DNA of 64,000 nucleotides from Gammaproteobacteria bacterium. Lineage in GTDB: Bacteria > Pseudomonadota > Gammaproteobacteria > Ga0077536. The translations under genes were made by a program, and so were the position numbers. The notes beneath the pieces were generated by a model that was not told the origin of the DNA, did not search any database, and saw nothing but the letters and a program-made list of their open reading frames with translations. The stretch spans positions 110,357-174,356 of the forward strand of contig JADLGE010000010.1 in assembly GCA_020849475.1 (NCBI GenBank), in the 5' to 3' direction. Positions 26,883-34,768 of this stretch are shown here, piece by piece. Position 1 is the stretch's first letter, and each line of letters opens with the position of its first letter.

Positions 26883-26949
26883 ATGTGCGAATGAATTGGC
26901 ACATTTGAGGTCATGCCCTCTGTCGAATGTCAGACTTCAGTCCGACATT
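26883..26949. repeat. Composite palindromic repeat B-A
   Basis: A B module with one change (GTGCGAATGAATTGGCAC, 26885-26902) is followed by an A module (26926-26949, AATGTCAGACTTCAGTCCGA then CATT). The linker (TTGAGGTCATGCCCTCTGTCG) is close to that of the element upstream of the giant gene at 17.34 kb. The two are therefore homologous copies flanking that gene. It lies between the convergent giant gene and the TonB-dependent receptor gene. Confidence 0.88.
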
Positions 26950-26980
26950 CGAAATTCGTCGCAACGGCGCCGGTCTGCGT

Positions 26981-29020
26981 CTAGTCGAATCTCACCTGCA
27001 CACTCAATATCGCACTGCGCCCCGGCTGCGGCGCAACCGCCTTCAGCAGTGAAGTGTGATAACGCACTTCTTCATCGAGCAGATTGGTGCCGCGCGCACA
27101 GACCACGTATTCCACCTGCGCCGACTTGAGGGTGTAACTCACACCAAGATCAACCAGCGTATATCCATCGGTGCTGGTCTCGAGCAGCGCGCGTTGTCCC
27201 TGCGCGGCGCTGCGCCGCAGGTCGAAATTCGCCTGCCAGGCCTGCCAGCGGTAATCGAGGCCGCCGCCGAAACGCCACGGAGTGATGCGCGGCAGGTTGT
27301 CGCCGTCGGTGAGACGACCGCGCACGTAGTCGGTGAAGAGCCGTGCGTCGAGTTCACCCCACTCGGCATCGCGCAGCAAGCCGTAGCCGACTTGCGCTTC
27401 GGCGCCGTAGAACACCGCATGGGCCTGGCTGTATTGCAGCAGCAGGAAGCCGTCGCCCGGCGCCACCGGCAGCCCTTCTTCATCGAGCCGGTCGGCGATG
27501 CCGTCGCCATTAGCGTCCACACTCTGCTGGTAGATGAAATCCTCCATGTAGTTGGCGAACAGGTTGAGCGCCCACTGCCAGCGGCCATCTTCCTTGTGCA
27601 GAGTGATGTCGAGCGCGTTGGCGGTCTCTTCGTCAAGCCCGTCATCGCCGCGCTCGAAGCTGTCGGTCGCATCGTGCGGGCCGTGGTTGTAGAGCTCTTC
27701 GATGCCGGGTGCGCGCTGGCCGCGCGTGAGTGACACGCCGACGCCATAGCCCGGTATGAAATGCCATTCGGCGCCGGCCGACACGCTGTAGATATCGAAG
27801 TTGCGTGCCGGGTTGATGGCGTCGCGCGGTGCGTTGTCGACGCTTTCATAGCGTGCGCCGAACTGCACATGCAGGCGCTCGAAGTCGTGTTCTTCGAGTA
27901 CGAACACGCCCACTGAACGGGCGACCACCGGCGGCGTCAGCTGCTCGGCGCCGACCGCGGCGAAGTCACGGTGCTGGACCTGCACGCCGACCACGCCTGC
28001 GAGGCCCGCCACGGGCGCATGACTGGCTTCGATGCGGCCTTCGTATTCGTCGTTGAGAAAGGTCGTGCCGACGGCGCCGCCCGCTTCCAGCTCCTGGTGC
28101 ATGTAATCGTTATGCCCCATGCGCACACGCAGCTTGTTGAAGCCCGGCAACGGCTCGCCGAGTTCGGCGGCGATGTCGTAGCGATCCTGGTCGAGCGCAA
28201 TGCTGCGCGCGTCGTCGCCGGGAATGCCGTAAGCGGCGTCGTAGTGATTGATGGAAAAGCCCACAAAGCCGCGCTCGCCGACATAGGACAGCCCGCCCGT
28301 GACACTGCTGCTCTCGGTGTCACTGTTGGACAGCCGACCGCGTTGCGCGCCGGGTGCGGGCGCGAGCGCGGCGAAGCCCGGGATGTCGTAGTTGGATGTG
28401 CTGCGTTTCAGGCCATCGAGGTGCGCGGCGAGCGGGCCATGAGCAGCGTCGACGCTGGCGCCGCCGCCCAAGGCATTGCTCGCTTCGTCAAAACTGAAAT
28501 CGAACTTGCCACGCGGCCGCTCGATGAGCGCGGTGGGAATGCGATCAGTGACGACATTGACGATGCCGCCGATGGCGCCGCTGCCGTAGAGCAGGGTCGC
28601 CGGGCCTTTCAAGACTTCGATTTGGCGCGCCACCAGCGGATCGACACTGACCGCGTGATCGTCGCTCAAGGACGAGGCATCCATGGCGCCGATGCCGTTT
28701 TCCAGCACCCGCACGCGCTCACCGCCGAGGCCACGAATCAAGGGTCGGCTGGCGCCGGCGCCGAAAGACGTCGAACTCATGCCGAGCTCGTGGCTCAAGG
28801 TTTCACCGAGGGTCGCGACCTGCTTGCGCCGCAGTTCGTCGTCGGCCAGCACGATGGCGGGCTGCACGAGATGGGATTCACCGGCGCGGGTCGGCACCGC
28901 CGTGACCGTCACGGTATCGACCTCGTCATTGCTGCTTTCAACGGTGTCCGCGGCCCATGCCGCCAGCGCAGGCGCGCACAGTAAAGCTGCGCCGCACAGG
29001 CGCGTATTGAATTTGTTCAT
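26981..29020 (-). CDS. TonB-dependent outer-membrane receptor, ZnuD-like
   Basis: From MNKFNTRLCG the protein has 679 residues, with a signal peptide ending near AWA. The plug domain (about 35-160) has LGETLSHELGMSSTSFGAGASRPLIRGLGGERVRVLENG and VLKGPATLLYGSGAIGGIVNV. The beta-barrel follows and closes with RSAILSVQVRFD. The early plug and the MDASSLSDDHAVSVDPL stretch resemble zinc-piracy receptors of the ZnuD group. It lies downstream of a ZIP transporter gene and a small CxxC protein on the same strand, which supports zinc import across the outer membrane. GGGAG six bases upstream favours the second of two tandem ATGs. Confidence 0.87.
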   Translation of the reverse strand: MNKFNTRLCGAALLCAPALAAWAADTVESSNDEVDTVTVTAVPTRAGESHLVQPAIVLADDELRRKQVATLGETLSHELGMSSTSFGAGASRPLIRGLGGERVRVLENGIGAMDASSLSDDHAVSVDPLVARQIEVLKGPATLLYGSGAIGGIVNVVTDRIPTALIERPRGKFDFSFDEASNALGGGASVDAAHGPLAAHLDGLKRSTSNYDIPGFAALAPAPGAQRGRLSNSDTESSSVTGGLSYVGERGFVGFSINHYDAAYGIPGDDARSIALDQDRYDIAAELGEPLPGFNKLRVRMGHNDYMHQELEAGGAVGTTFLNDEYEGRIEASHAPVAGLAGVVGVQVQHRDFAAVGAEQLTPPVVARSVGVFVLEEHDFERLHVQFGARYESVDNAPRDAINPARNFDIYSVSAGAEWHFIPGYGVGVSLTRGQRAPGIEELYNHGPHDATDSFERGDDGLDEETANALDITLHKEDGRWQWALNLFANYMEDFIYQQSVDANGDGIADRLDEEGLPVAPGDGFLLLQYSQAHAVFYGAEAQVGYGLLRDAEWGELDARLFTDYVRGRLTDGDNLPRITPWRFGGGLDYRWQAWQANFDLRRSAAQGQRALLETSTDGYTLVDLGVSYTLKSAQVEYVVCARGTNLLDEEVRYHTSLLKAVAPQPGRSAILSVQVRFD

Positions 29021-29119
29021 CATCAACTCCCGTGGCGACCTGCGCGCGGGCGCACGCCGCTTGAGCAAAATCCAGCATCGCCCGCTCGCCTGAGGACGGC
29101 GCGCGATGCAGTCGAGTAC

Positions 29120-29437
29120 TTACAGCGGGAGTTCGGAGGGCGGAGCGCGCGCCTGAAACGCGGCACGGACATTGGAGTGCGCCGCTGGCGTGGTCGTCGA
29201 GGTGGCAAACAGGAACGACGCGGCGGCCGGCAACTCGATGCTGTGGGCAGCCAGGCCCTGGTCGAGATGCTGCGCGGCGATACACAGGCCGCACATCACG
29301 TGGCTTTGATCGGCGTCCTGGAAATAATCATGGCCGACGGCGTGCGCGAACAGCGACAGCTGCGCCGCCAGCAACAAGGCCGCGAGGGTCGCCAGGTGGC
29401 GACGCGGAAGCAGCATTGAAGGGACGAGACGCAGCAT
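29120..29437 (-). CDS. Small exported CxxC protein in the zinc locus
   Basis: A short protein of about 105 residues is encoded between the ZIP and TonB-receptor genes on the same strand. An N-terminal hydrophobic segment (HLATLAALLLAAQLSLFAHA) looks like a signal peptide or membrane anchor. After it comes a compact GHDYFQDADQSHVMCGLCIA stretch with two Cys and several His, suitable for metal binding, and an Ala/Pro-rich tail. I do not recognise a named family with certainty; it is reminiscent of small DUF2946-like proteins beside metal transporters. The longest frame begins at TTG, so I chose the first ATG (MLRLVPSMLL). Function is unknown, and a periplasmic zinc-handling role is inferred from context. 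Confidence 0.6.
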   Translation of the reverse strand: MLRLVPSMLLPRRHLATLAALLLAAQLSLFAHAVGHDYFQDADQSHVMCGLCIAAQHLDQGLAAHSIELPAAASFLFATSTTTPAAHSNVRAAFQARAPPSELPL

Positions 29438-29492
29438 GCGCGAGATGCTAGCGCGACGACGCAGCGCGCTCAATGCGCGATGTGATGGGAAT

Positions 29493-30251
29493 TCAATCGT
29501 GGACCAGATAGTTCAGCACCAGGCCCAGGGTAATCAGGCTGACCTGGATGATGGTGTCGCGTAATCCAATCTTGCGGTTCAAGGTCGGCATGAGATCCGA
29601 CACAGCGATGTAGATGAAGCTCGCGGCGGTGAAGGCCAGGAAATAGGGAATCACCGCGCGCACCGCTTCCATCGCGAACCATGCCAAGGTCGCGCCGACC
29701 AGCATGGTCAACGACGTGACGAGATTGAAAGTGAAAGCGCGCTTGGGCGTGTAGCCACTGTGCAGCAGGATGGCGAAATCGCCGAGTTCCTGCGGAATCT
29801 CGTGGGCGATGATGGCCAGTGAAGTGACCACGCCCAGGTGGAAATCAGCGGTGAAGGACGCCGCAATCAGCACACCATCGAGAAAATTGTGGAATGAATC
29901 GCCGACCAGGATCAGCGCGCCGGCGGGCGCCTCGTGACAGGCTTCGCCCGAACCATGCTCCTGGTGATGATGGTGGCGCCACACCAGGCCCTTCTCGAGC
30001 AGGAAGAACACCACGATGGCGAGCAGCGCGGTGGCCATCAAGCCCTGGATATTGTCGCTGCGCTGTTCCAGCGCTTCGGGCAGCAGGTGCAGGAAGCCCG
30101 CGCCGAGCAGCATGCCGATGGCGAAGCTGACCAGGTAGGTCAGGGTGTGGTCGCGCACGCGCTCGGGCAGCAACAGATAAGTGCCGGCCGCCGCCGCGCT
30201 CAACACGCTGCCGCCGAGACTCGCCAGCATGATCCAGAAGAAGGTAGACAT
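29493..30251 (-). CDS. ZIP-family metal transporter
   Basis: This 252-residue inner-membrane protein has eight predicted helices. The metal-path motifs are DSFHNFLDGVLIA in helix 4 and AHEIPQELGDFAILL in helix 5. The loop between helices 3 and 4 is His-rich (WRHHHHQEHGSGEACHEA), as in zinc and iron ZIP proteins. It would move Zn2+ (or Fe2+/Mn2+) into the cytoplasm. It is the first gene of a minus-strand unit that continues with the small CxxC protein and the ZnuD-like receptor, so a two-membrane zinc uptake route is likely. A candidate Zur-like box and -10 hexamer lie upstream. Confidence 0.9.
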   Translation of the reverse strand: MSTFFWIMLASLGGSVLSAAAAGTYLLLPERVRDHTLTYLVSFAIGMLLGAGFLHLLPEALEQRSDNIQGLMATALLAIVVFFLLEKGLVWRHHHHQEHGSGEACHEAPAGALILVGDSFHNFLDGVLIAASFTADFHLGVVTSLAIIAHEIPQELGDFAILLHSGYTPKRAFTFNLVTSLTMLVGATLAWFAMEAVRAVIPYFLAFTAASFIYIAVSDLMPTLNRKIGLRDTIIQVSLITLGLVLNYLVHD

Positions 30252-30291
30252 CGCGCTTTGCGGCAGGAATTCTTAAGTCGGACGGGCGTCG

Positions 30292-30304
30292 ATTATAGTA
30301 TCAA
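30292..30304 (-). promoter_or_regulatory. Candidate Zur-like box overlapping a TATAAT -10
   Basis: Read on the minus strand the site is TTGATACTATAAT, 41 bases before the ZIP gene start. It contains a perfect -10 hexamer TATAAT and matches 9 of 12 fixed positions of a GTTATA-N-TATAAC Zur-type palindrome. No good -35 hexamer is seen. Zinc control of this locus would fit, but the match is imperfect. Confidence 0.35.
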
Positions 30305-30376
30305 CGCGTGCCCACGCGGCACGTGCATGCCCGATCACTCGGCAGCATTCCCGAATCACTACACAGGCAGGCTTTC

Positions 30377-32827
30377 ATGAGTTCCCCATTGCCCTCCCAC
30401 GCCCGCGCCGTCGTCGTCGGCGGCGGCGTCATTGGCTGTTCCACTGCATATCACCTGGCCCGCCTGGGCTGGAAAGACGTGGTCGTGCTCGAACGCAAGC
30501 AGGTCAGCTGCGGCACCACCTGGCATGCTGCCGGCCTCATCACCACGCTGCGCGACACCGAGGCGCAGACCAAGCTCGCGACCTATTCGCTCAAGCTCTA
30601 CCAGGATCTCGAAGCCGAGACCGGCCAGGCCACGGGCTTCATCCGCTGCGGTTCGGTGCAGCTCGCCATGAGCGCCGACAAGGCCGAGGAAATGCGCCGC
30701 GGCTGCGCCATGGCGCGCACTTTCGGCGTCGAAAATCACGAAATCACCCCGGCTGAAGTCAAGGCGCTGTTCCCGCACGCCTATGTCGATGACCTGGTCG
30801 CCGGCTTTCATTTTCCCAACGATGGCCGCGTCAATCCGGCCGATGTCGCCCAGGCGCTGGCCAAAGGCGCGCGCCAGCTCGGCGTCAAGATCATCGAGAA
30901 CTGCCTCATGACCGGCCTCATCACCGAGCACGGTCGCGCGGTCGGCGTGCACACCGAGCACGGCGACATCCGCGCCGAAGTGGTGGTGCTGTGCCCTGGC
31001 ATGTGGGGCCGCGACTTAGGTCTCATGACCGGCATCGACTTGCCGCTGCAGGCGGCCGAACACTATTACCTCATTTCCGAACCGATAGCGGGCCTGCACA
31101 ACAAGCTGCCGATTCTGCGCGATCCCGGCCGCGCCGCCTATGCGCGCGAGGAAGCCGGCAAGATCATGCTCGGCTTCTTCGAGCCCGTTGCCGCGCCGTG
31201 GGGCGTGGACGGCATTTCCAAGGATTTCTGCTTCGACGAAATCCAGCCCGACTGGGAACGCATGGAGCCCTACATCGAAAAGGCCATGCAGCGGTTGCCC
31301 ATCCTGTTGGAGACCGGCATCCGCCAGTTCTTCTGCGGGCCCGAATCCTTCACGCCCGATCACAACTACCTCATGGGCCGCGCGCCCTACATCGACCGGC
31401 TGTTCGTGGCCTGCGGCTTCAATTCGCTCGGCATATTGTCCGGCGGCGGCGCCGGCCATGTGATGGCGCAGTGGATCAACGATGGCGTGCAGCCGATGGA
31501 TATCTGGGATGTCGACGTGCGGCGCATCCAGCCCAGCCATAACAACAAGAACTTCGTCGTCGCGCGCACCTATGAATCCCTCGGCATCGGTTACCAGATG
31601 CACTGGCCGAACCGGCAGTGGGAAACGGCGCGCAATGTGAAGCAATCCGTGCTGCATGACCGCGTGAAAGCGGCCGGCGCCTGCTTCGGTGAATCGGCCG
31701 GCTGGGAGCGACCGAACTGGTATGCGCGGCCCGGCCAGAAGGCCGAGTACGAATACAACTTCGAGCGCCAGAACTGGTTCGACAACAACGCGGCCGAACA
31801 TCGCGCGGTGCGCGAGGCGGTGGGCGTGTTCGAGCAGTCGTCCTTCGGCAAGATACTGGTGCAGGGCCGCGATGCCGAAAAGGTCTTGAACCTTATCGCG
31901 ACCGCCGACATGGCGGTGCCGGTCGGGCGCGTGGTCTACACCCATTTCTTGAACAAGCGCGGCGGCGTGGAAGCGGACATCACCATCTCGCGCCTCGCCG
32001 ATGACAAATTCCTGATCCTGACGCCGGCCTTCACCTGTACCCACATCAAGGCCTGGCTGCACGATCACACGCCCGCCGATGCCTGCTGCGTGGTGACCGA
32101 CATGAGCAGCGCCTGGGCCATGCTCAATGTGCAGGGCCCGCGTGCACGGCATCTCTTGAGCAGCATTTCGACCGCCAAGTTCGACAACGAAGCCTTCCCC
32201 TACGCCACCTGGCAGAACGTCGAAATCGGTTTTCAGACCGCGCTCTGCATGCGCCTGTCCTATACCGGCGAAGTCGGCTTCGAGCTCTATATCCCGACCG
32301 AGATGGCGCTGCCGGTGTATGACCAGCTCATCGCTGCCGGCGCCGATTTCGGTCTCGCCCACTGCGGCTATCACACCCTCAACACCCTGCGCGTGGAAAA
32401 GGCCTTTCGCGAGTGGGCGCACGACATGGGGCCGGTGGACAGCCTGCTCGACGCCGGCCTCGGCTTCACCTGCGCATGGCACAAGCCGGGCGGCTTCATC
32501 GGTCGTGATGCGCTGCTCGCGCAGCGTGATGCCGGCCCGCTGAAACGTCGCCTGGTGCAGTTCCTGCTGGATGATCCGCAGCCGGTGCTGGTGCACAACG
32601 AGCCGATACTGCGCGACGGTGTGCGCATCGGTCAGACCACTTCGGCGGGCTACGGCCACACGCTCGGCGCGAGCGTGGCGATGGGCTATCTCGAATGCGC
32701 CGAGGGTGTCACGCCAGAGTTCGTGGCGGCCGGTAGCTATCGCATCGAGCAGGCCAACCGCGTGTATGGCGCGCGCGCGTCATTGACGCCGATGTATGAC
32801 CCCAAGCACGAGCGAGCCATGGGCTGA
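30377..32827 (+). CDS. FAD-dependent dimethylglycine/sarcosine-dehydrogenase-like enzyme with GcvT domain
   Basis: From MSSPLPSHARAVVVGGG the protein has 816 residues. The N-terminal DAO-type FAD domain (about 10-385) starts with VVVGGGVIGCSTAYHLARLG and contains GTTWHAAGLITTL, whose His is the covalent-FAD histidine in characterised relatives. An FAD-associated linker domain follows, then a folate-binding GcvT-like aminomethyltransferase module (about 430-810). The family oxidises N-methyl amines such as dimethylglycine or sarcosine and passes the formaldehyde unit to tetrahydrofolate. A GTG 69 bases upstream keeps the frame open but lacks homology. Divergent from the ZIP gene. The precise substrate is not known. 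Confidence 0.88.
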   Translation: MSSPLPSHARAVVVGGGVIGCSTAYHLARLGWKDVVVLERKQVSCGTTWHAAGLITTLRDTEAQTKLATYSLKLYQDLEAETGQATGFIRCGSVQLAMSADKAEEMRRGCAMARTFGVENHEITPAEVKALFPHAYVDDLVAGFHFPNDGRVNPADVAQALAKGARQLGVKIIENCLMTGLITEHGRAVGVHTEHGDIRAEVVVLCPGMWGRDLGLMTGIDLPLQAAEHYYLISEPIAGLHNKLPILRDPGRAAYAREEAGKIMLGFFEPVAAPWGVDGISKDFCFDEIQPDWERMEPYIEKAMQRLPILLETGIRQFFCGPESFTPDHNYLMGRAPYIDRLFVACGFNSLGILSGGGAGHVMAQWINDGVQPMDIWDVDVRRIQPSHNNKNFVVARTYESLGIGYQMHWPNRQWETARNVKQSVLHDRVKAAGACFGESAGWERPNWYARPGQKAEYEYNFERQNWFDNNAAEHRAVREAVGVFEQSSFGKILVQGRDAEKVLNLIATADMAVPVGRVVYTHFLNKRGGVEADITISRLADDKFLILTPAFTCTHIKAWLHDHTPADACCVVTDMSSAWAMLNVQGPRARHLLSSISTAKFDNEAFPYATWQNVEIGFQTALCMRLSYTGEVGFELYIPTEMALPVYDQLIAAGADFGLAHCGYHTLNTLRVEKAFREWAHDMGPVDSLLDAGLGFTCAWHKPGGFIGRDALLAQRDAGPLKRRLVQFLLDDPQPVLVHNEPILRDGVRIGQTTSAGYGHTLGASVAMGYLECAEGVTPEFVAAGSYRIEQANRVYGARASLTPMYDPKHERAMG

Positions 32828-32845
32828 GCTCTGCGCCACGCGCAT

Positions 32846-32870
32846 GCAGGGCGCTATCATCGCGCCCTGC
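32846..32870 (+). terminator. Hairpin between the GcvT-type and LbetaH genes
   Basis: A perfect 9-bp stem, GCAGGGCGC with GCGCCCTGC, has a 7-base loop, 18 bases past the stop codon. No T-run follows, so it is either a factor-dependent terminator or an RNA-stabilising hairpin. Confidence 0.45.
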
Positions 32871-32918
32871 CGCCGTTGCCACGCAACGCTGAAATACTTT
32901 TGCCGGAGCCGATAGTCG

Positions 32919-33962
32919 ATGTTCGTTCTTCCTTATCTAGAATTCCGCCCGCGCATCGCGGCCGATATTGACGCGGCCAGCGACGCCGCCGTGATCGGTC
33001 GCGCCGATATCGGTGCGCGTTGCCACCTCGGCCGCATGGCGACCGTGCGCGCCGACGGTGAGAGCATCCGCATCGGCGCCGACTGCTGGTTCGGTGATTT
33101 CAGCACCGCCCACATTGCCCATGGCTATCTGCCGGCGGTGGTCGGCAATGGGGTGACGGTCGGCGCCTTCGGCCTGGTGCATGCCTGCGATCTCGGCGAT
33201 GACTGCGTGGTGGGCGAGCATGCGCTGGTGATGGACAACAGCCGTGTCGGCGCCGGTGCGGTGATCGCCGCCGACAGCGTAGTGCCGCCGGGCAAGACCC
33301 TCGAAGGCGGCTGGCTGTATGCGGGCGTTCCGGCCAAGCCGGTGCGCGCCGTCGGCGCCGACGAATTGGCGACCTTGCATGCGCTCGTGCGCAAGGGCGA
33401 GTCCAGCGCCGATGCCGCCATCAACGCGCTGCTGCGCAGCGCCCATCAACTTCAATTGCCACGCCACGACGCGGGCCATGGCGTGCCAGCCACACTCGCC
33501 GGCAGCGCGTTTGTCGCGCCGACCGCCATCGTCGATGCCAATCTCAGCCTCGGCGCCGGCGGCAGCGTGTGGTTCGGTGTGGAAATTCTCGGCGGCGGCG
33601 ACGTCATCATCGGCGCCGGCAGCAACCTCCAGGACAACAGCCGTATCGAGATCCAGGCCGGCGAACAGGTGCGCATCGGCGCGCGCGTGACGGTCGGGCA
33701 CAACGTGCGCATGGCGAGCTGCGTGGTCGAAGACAGCGCGATGATCGGCATGGGCTCGGTGCTCGGCGCCGGCACCATCGTGCGCGCCGGCGGCGTGGTC
33801 GCGGCCGGCGCCGAGACCGCGCCCGGCACTGAAGTGGCGGCCGGCGAGATCTGGTCCGGCACGCCGGCGCAACGCTGGAAACCGGTGCCGGACGACACCC
33901 GCATCAACTTCGCGCGCGGCGGCGAGGTGTACATCGAATACGCACGCAATTATTCGCGCTGA
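32919..33962 (+). CDS. Tandem gamma-carbonic-anhydrase-like (LbetaH) protein with complementary active-site halves
   Basis: The 347-residue protein is two left-handed beta-helix domains in a row (about 15-145 and 195-335), each a gamma-CA/YrdA-like unit. The three zinc histidines of gamma-CAs (Cam His81, His117, His122) are divided. The N half keeps His65 (as 81) and His88 (as 122) but has Ala83 for 117. The C half keeps His261 (as 117) but has Glu244 and Ala266 for the others. Arg44 is only in the N half and the Gln-Asp pair (Gln238-Asp239) only in the C half. Known gamma-CAs build each site across a subunit interface in just this 2+1 manner. The upstream hairpin and a CCGGAG RBS mark it as its own unit. 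Activity is unproven. Confidence 0.85.
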   Translation: MFVLPYLEFRPRIAADIDAASDAAVIGRADIGARCHLGRMATVRADGESIRIGADCWFGDFSTAHIAHGYLPAVVGNGVTVGAFGLVHACDLGDDCVVGEHALVMDNSRVGAGAVIAADSVVPPGKTLEGGWLYAGVPAKPVRAVGADELATLHALVRKGESSADAAINALLRSAHQLQLPRHDAGHGVPATLAGSAFVAPTAIVDANLSLGAGGSVWFGVEILGGGDVIIGAGSNLQDNSRIEIQAGEQVRIGARVTVGHNVRMASCVVEDSAMIGMGSVLGAGTIVRAGGVVAAGAETAPGTEVAAGEIWSGTPAQRWKPVPDDTRINFARGGEVYIEYARNYSR

Positions 33963-33982
33963 GGATGTCGCGCTGTCGCGCA

Positions 33983-34105
33983 AATGTCAGGCTGAAGCCT
34001 GCCCCACAGTGAAAGCCGGCCAACGACGGGAATTGTTTTGTGGGTCAGACTTCAGTCTGACATTCAGGTGAGGCACACCCCTTCATGGTGCGAATGCGTT
34101 CGCAC
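33983..34105. repeat. Composite palindromic repeat A-A plus B
   Basis: Opposed A modules span 33983-34064 (left copy drifted to TGTCAGGCTGAAGCCTG, right copy TCAGACTTCAGTCTGACATT) with the usual CCCACA...TGTGGG extensions. A B-like palindrome, GTGCGAATGCGTTCGCAC, follows at 34088-34105. The group lies between the LbetaH gene and the retropepsin-like gene on the same strand. Confidence 0.87.
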
Positions 34106-34191
34106 CTGCCGTGGCGGGCCGAACCACCAAGCTCCATTGATCTCGCCCTCCTTTCGCGGCACTCTTGCCGCTGCCTTACGGGATCCGATTC

Positions 34192-34758
34192 ATGCTTTCT
34201 TCTTCAACACGCCGCGCGGCCGCGGCCTGGTGTGCAACGCTGTGGCTGACGCTGTGTGCTGCCTCGGCGCAGGCCGCGACGCCATCCATGCCGGTTTTCG
34301 GTTGGGTGGAATGGGCCTACATCGAACCCCTTCACATCCATGTCAAAGCCAAGCTCGATTCCGGCGCCAAGACTTCGTCGCTGTCGGCGGTCGACATGGA
34401 GCGCTTCACCCGCGACGGCGACGCCTGGATACGTTTTCATGTGCCGATCTCGGCCTCCGACGGCGGCACCGACGCACCGCAGTTGATAGAAATGGAAAGC
34501 CGCCTCGAAAAGGAAGTGTTGATCAAGCGCCATGGCGGCGCACCCGCGCGACGGCCGGTGGTGCACATCGGCGTGTGCCTGGGTGACAAGGCCTTTATCA
34601 CGCCCGTCACGCTGACCGATAGAAGTCGATTCAACTATCCCTTGCTGCTCGGTCGTTCGGCACTGCGTGATCGCGCCTTGCTGGACGTCTCGCGCACCTA
34701 CAGCAACGGCGCGGATGCCGCGCGCTGCGCGGCGAGCGCGCGCCAGTTCAAGGAATGA
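34192..34758 (+). CDS. Exported retropepsin-like protein (Zn_protease/DUF785 family)
   Basis: From MLSSSTRRAAAAW the protein has 188 residues. A signal peptide (TLWLTLCAASAQA) precedes a single-domain retroviral-aspartyl-protease-like fold. The catalytic block is VKAKLDSGAKTSSLSA (about residues 51-66), the D-S-G-A signature of this group, and the partner hydrophobic-Gly strand is FNYPLLLGRSALRD. The family was once called ATP-dependent zinc protease, but the visible signature is aspartic. It would act in the periplasm. It is followed by the transglutaminase-like and ATP-grasp genes, a triad conserved in many Proteobacteria with no settled biochemical role. The GTG of the next gene is 10 bases past its stop. 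Confidence 0.85.
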   Translation: MLSSSTRRAAAAWCATLWLTLCAASAQAATPSMPVFGWVEWAYIEPLHIHVKAKLDSGAKTSSLSAVDMERFTRDGDAWIRFHVPISASDGGTDAPQLIEMESRLEKEVLIKRHGGAPARRPVVHIGVCLGDKAFITPVTLTDRSRFNYPLLLGRSALRDRALLDVSRTYSNGADAARCAASARQFKE

Positions 34759-34768
34759 GGAGCGCGTC

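Noticed and set aside
31016..32659. 547-codon open frame on the minus strand opposite the FAD/GcvT gene
   Set aside because: Shadow of the real gene; the composition is typical of a GC-rich antisense frame.
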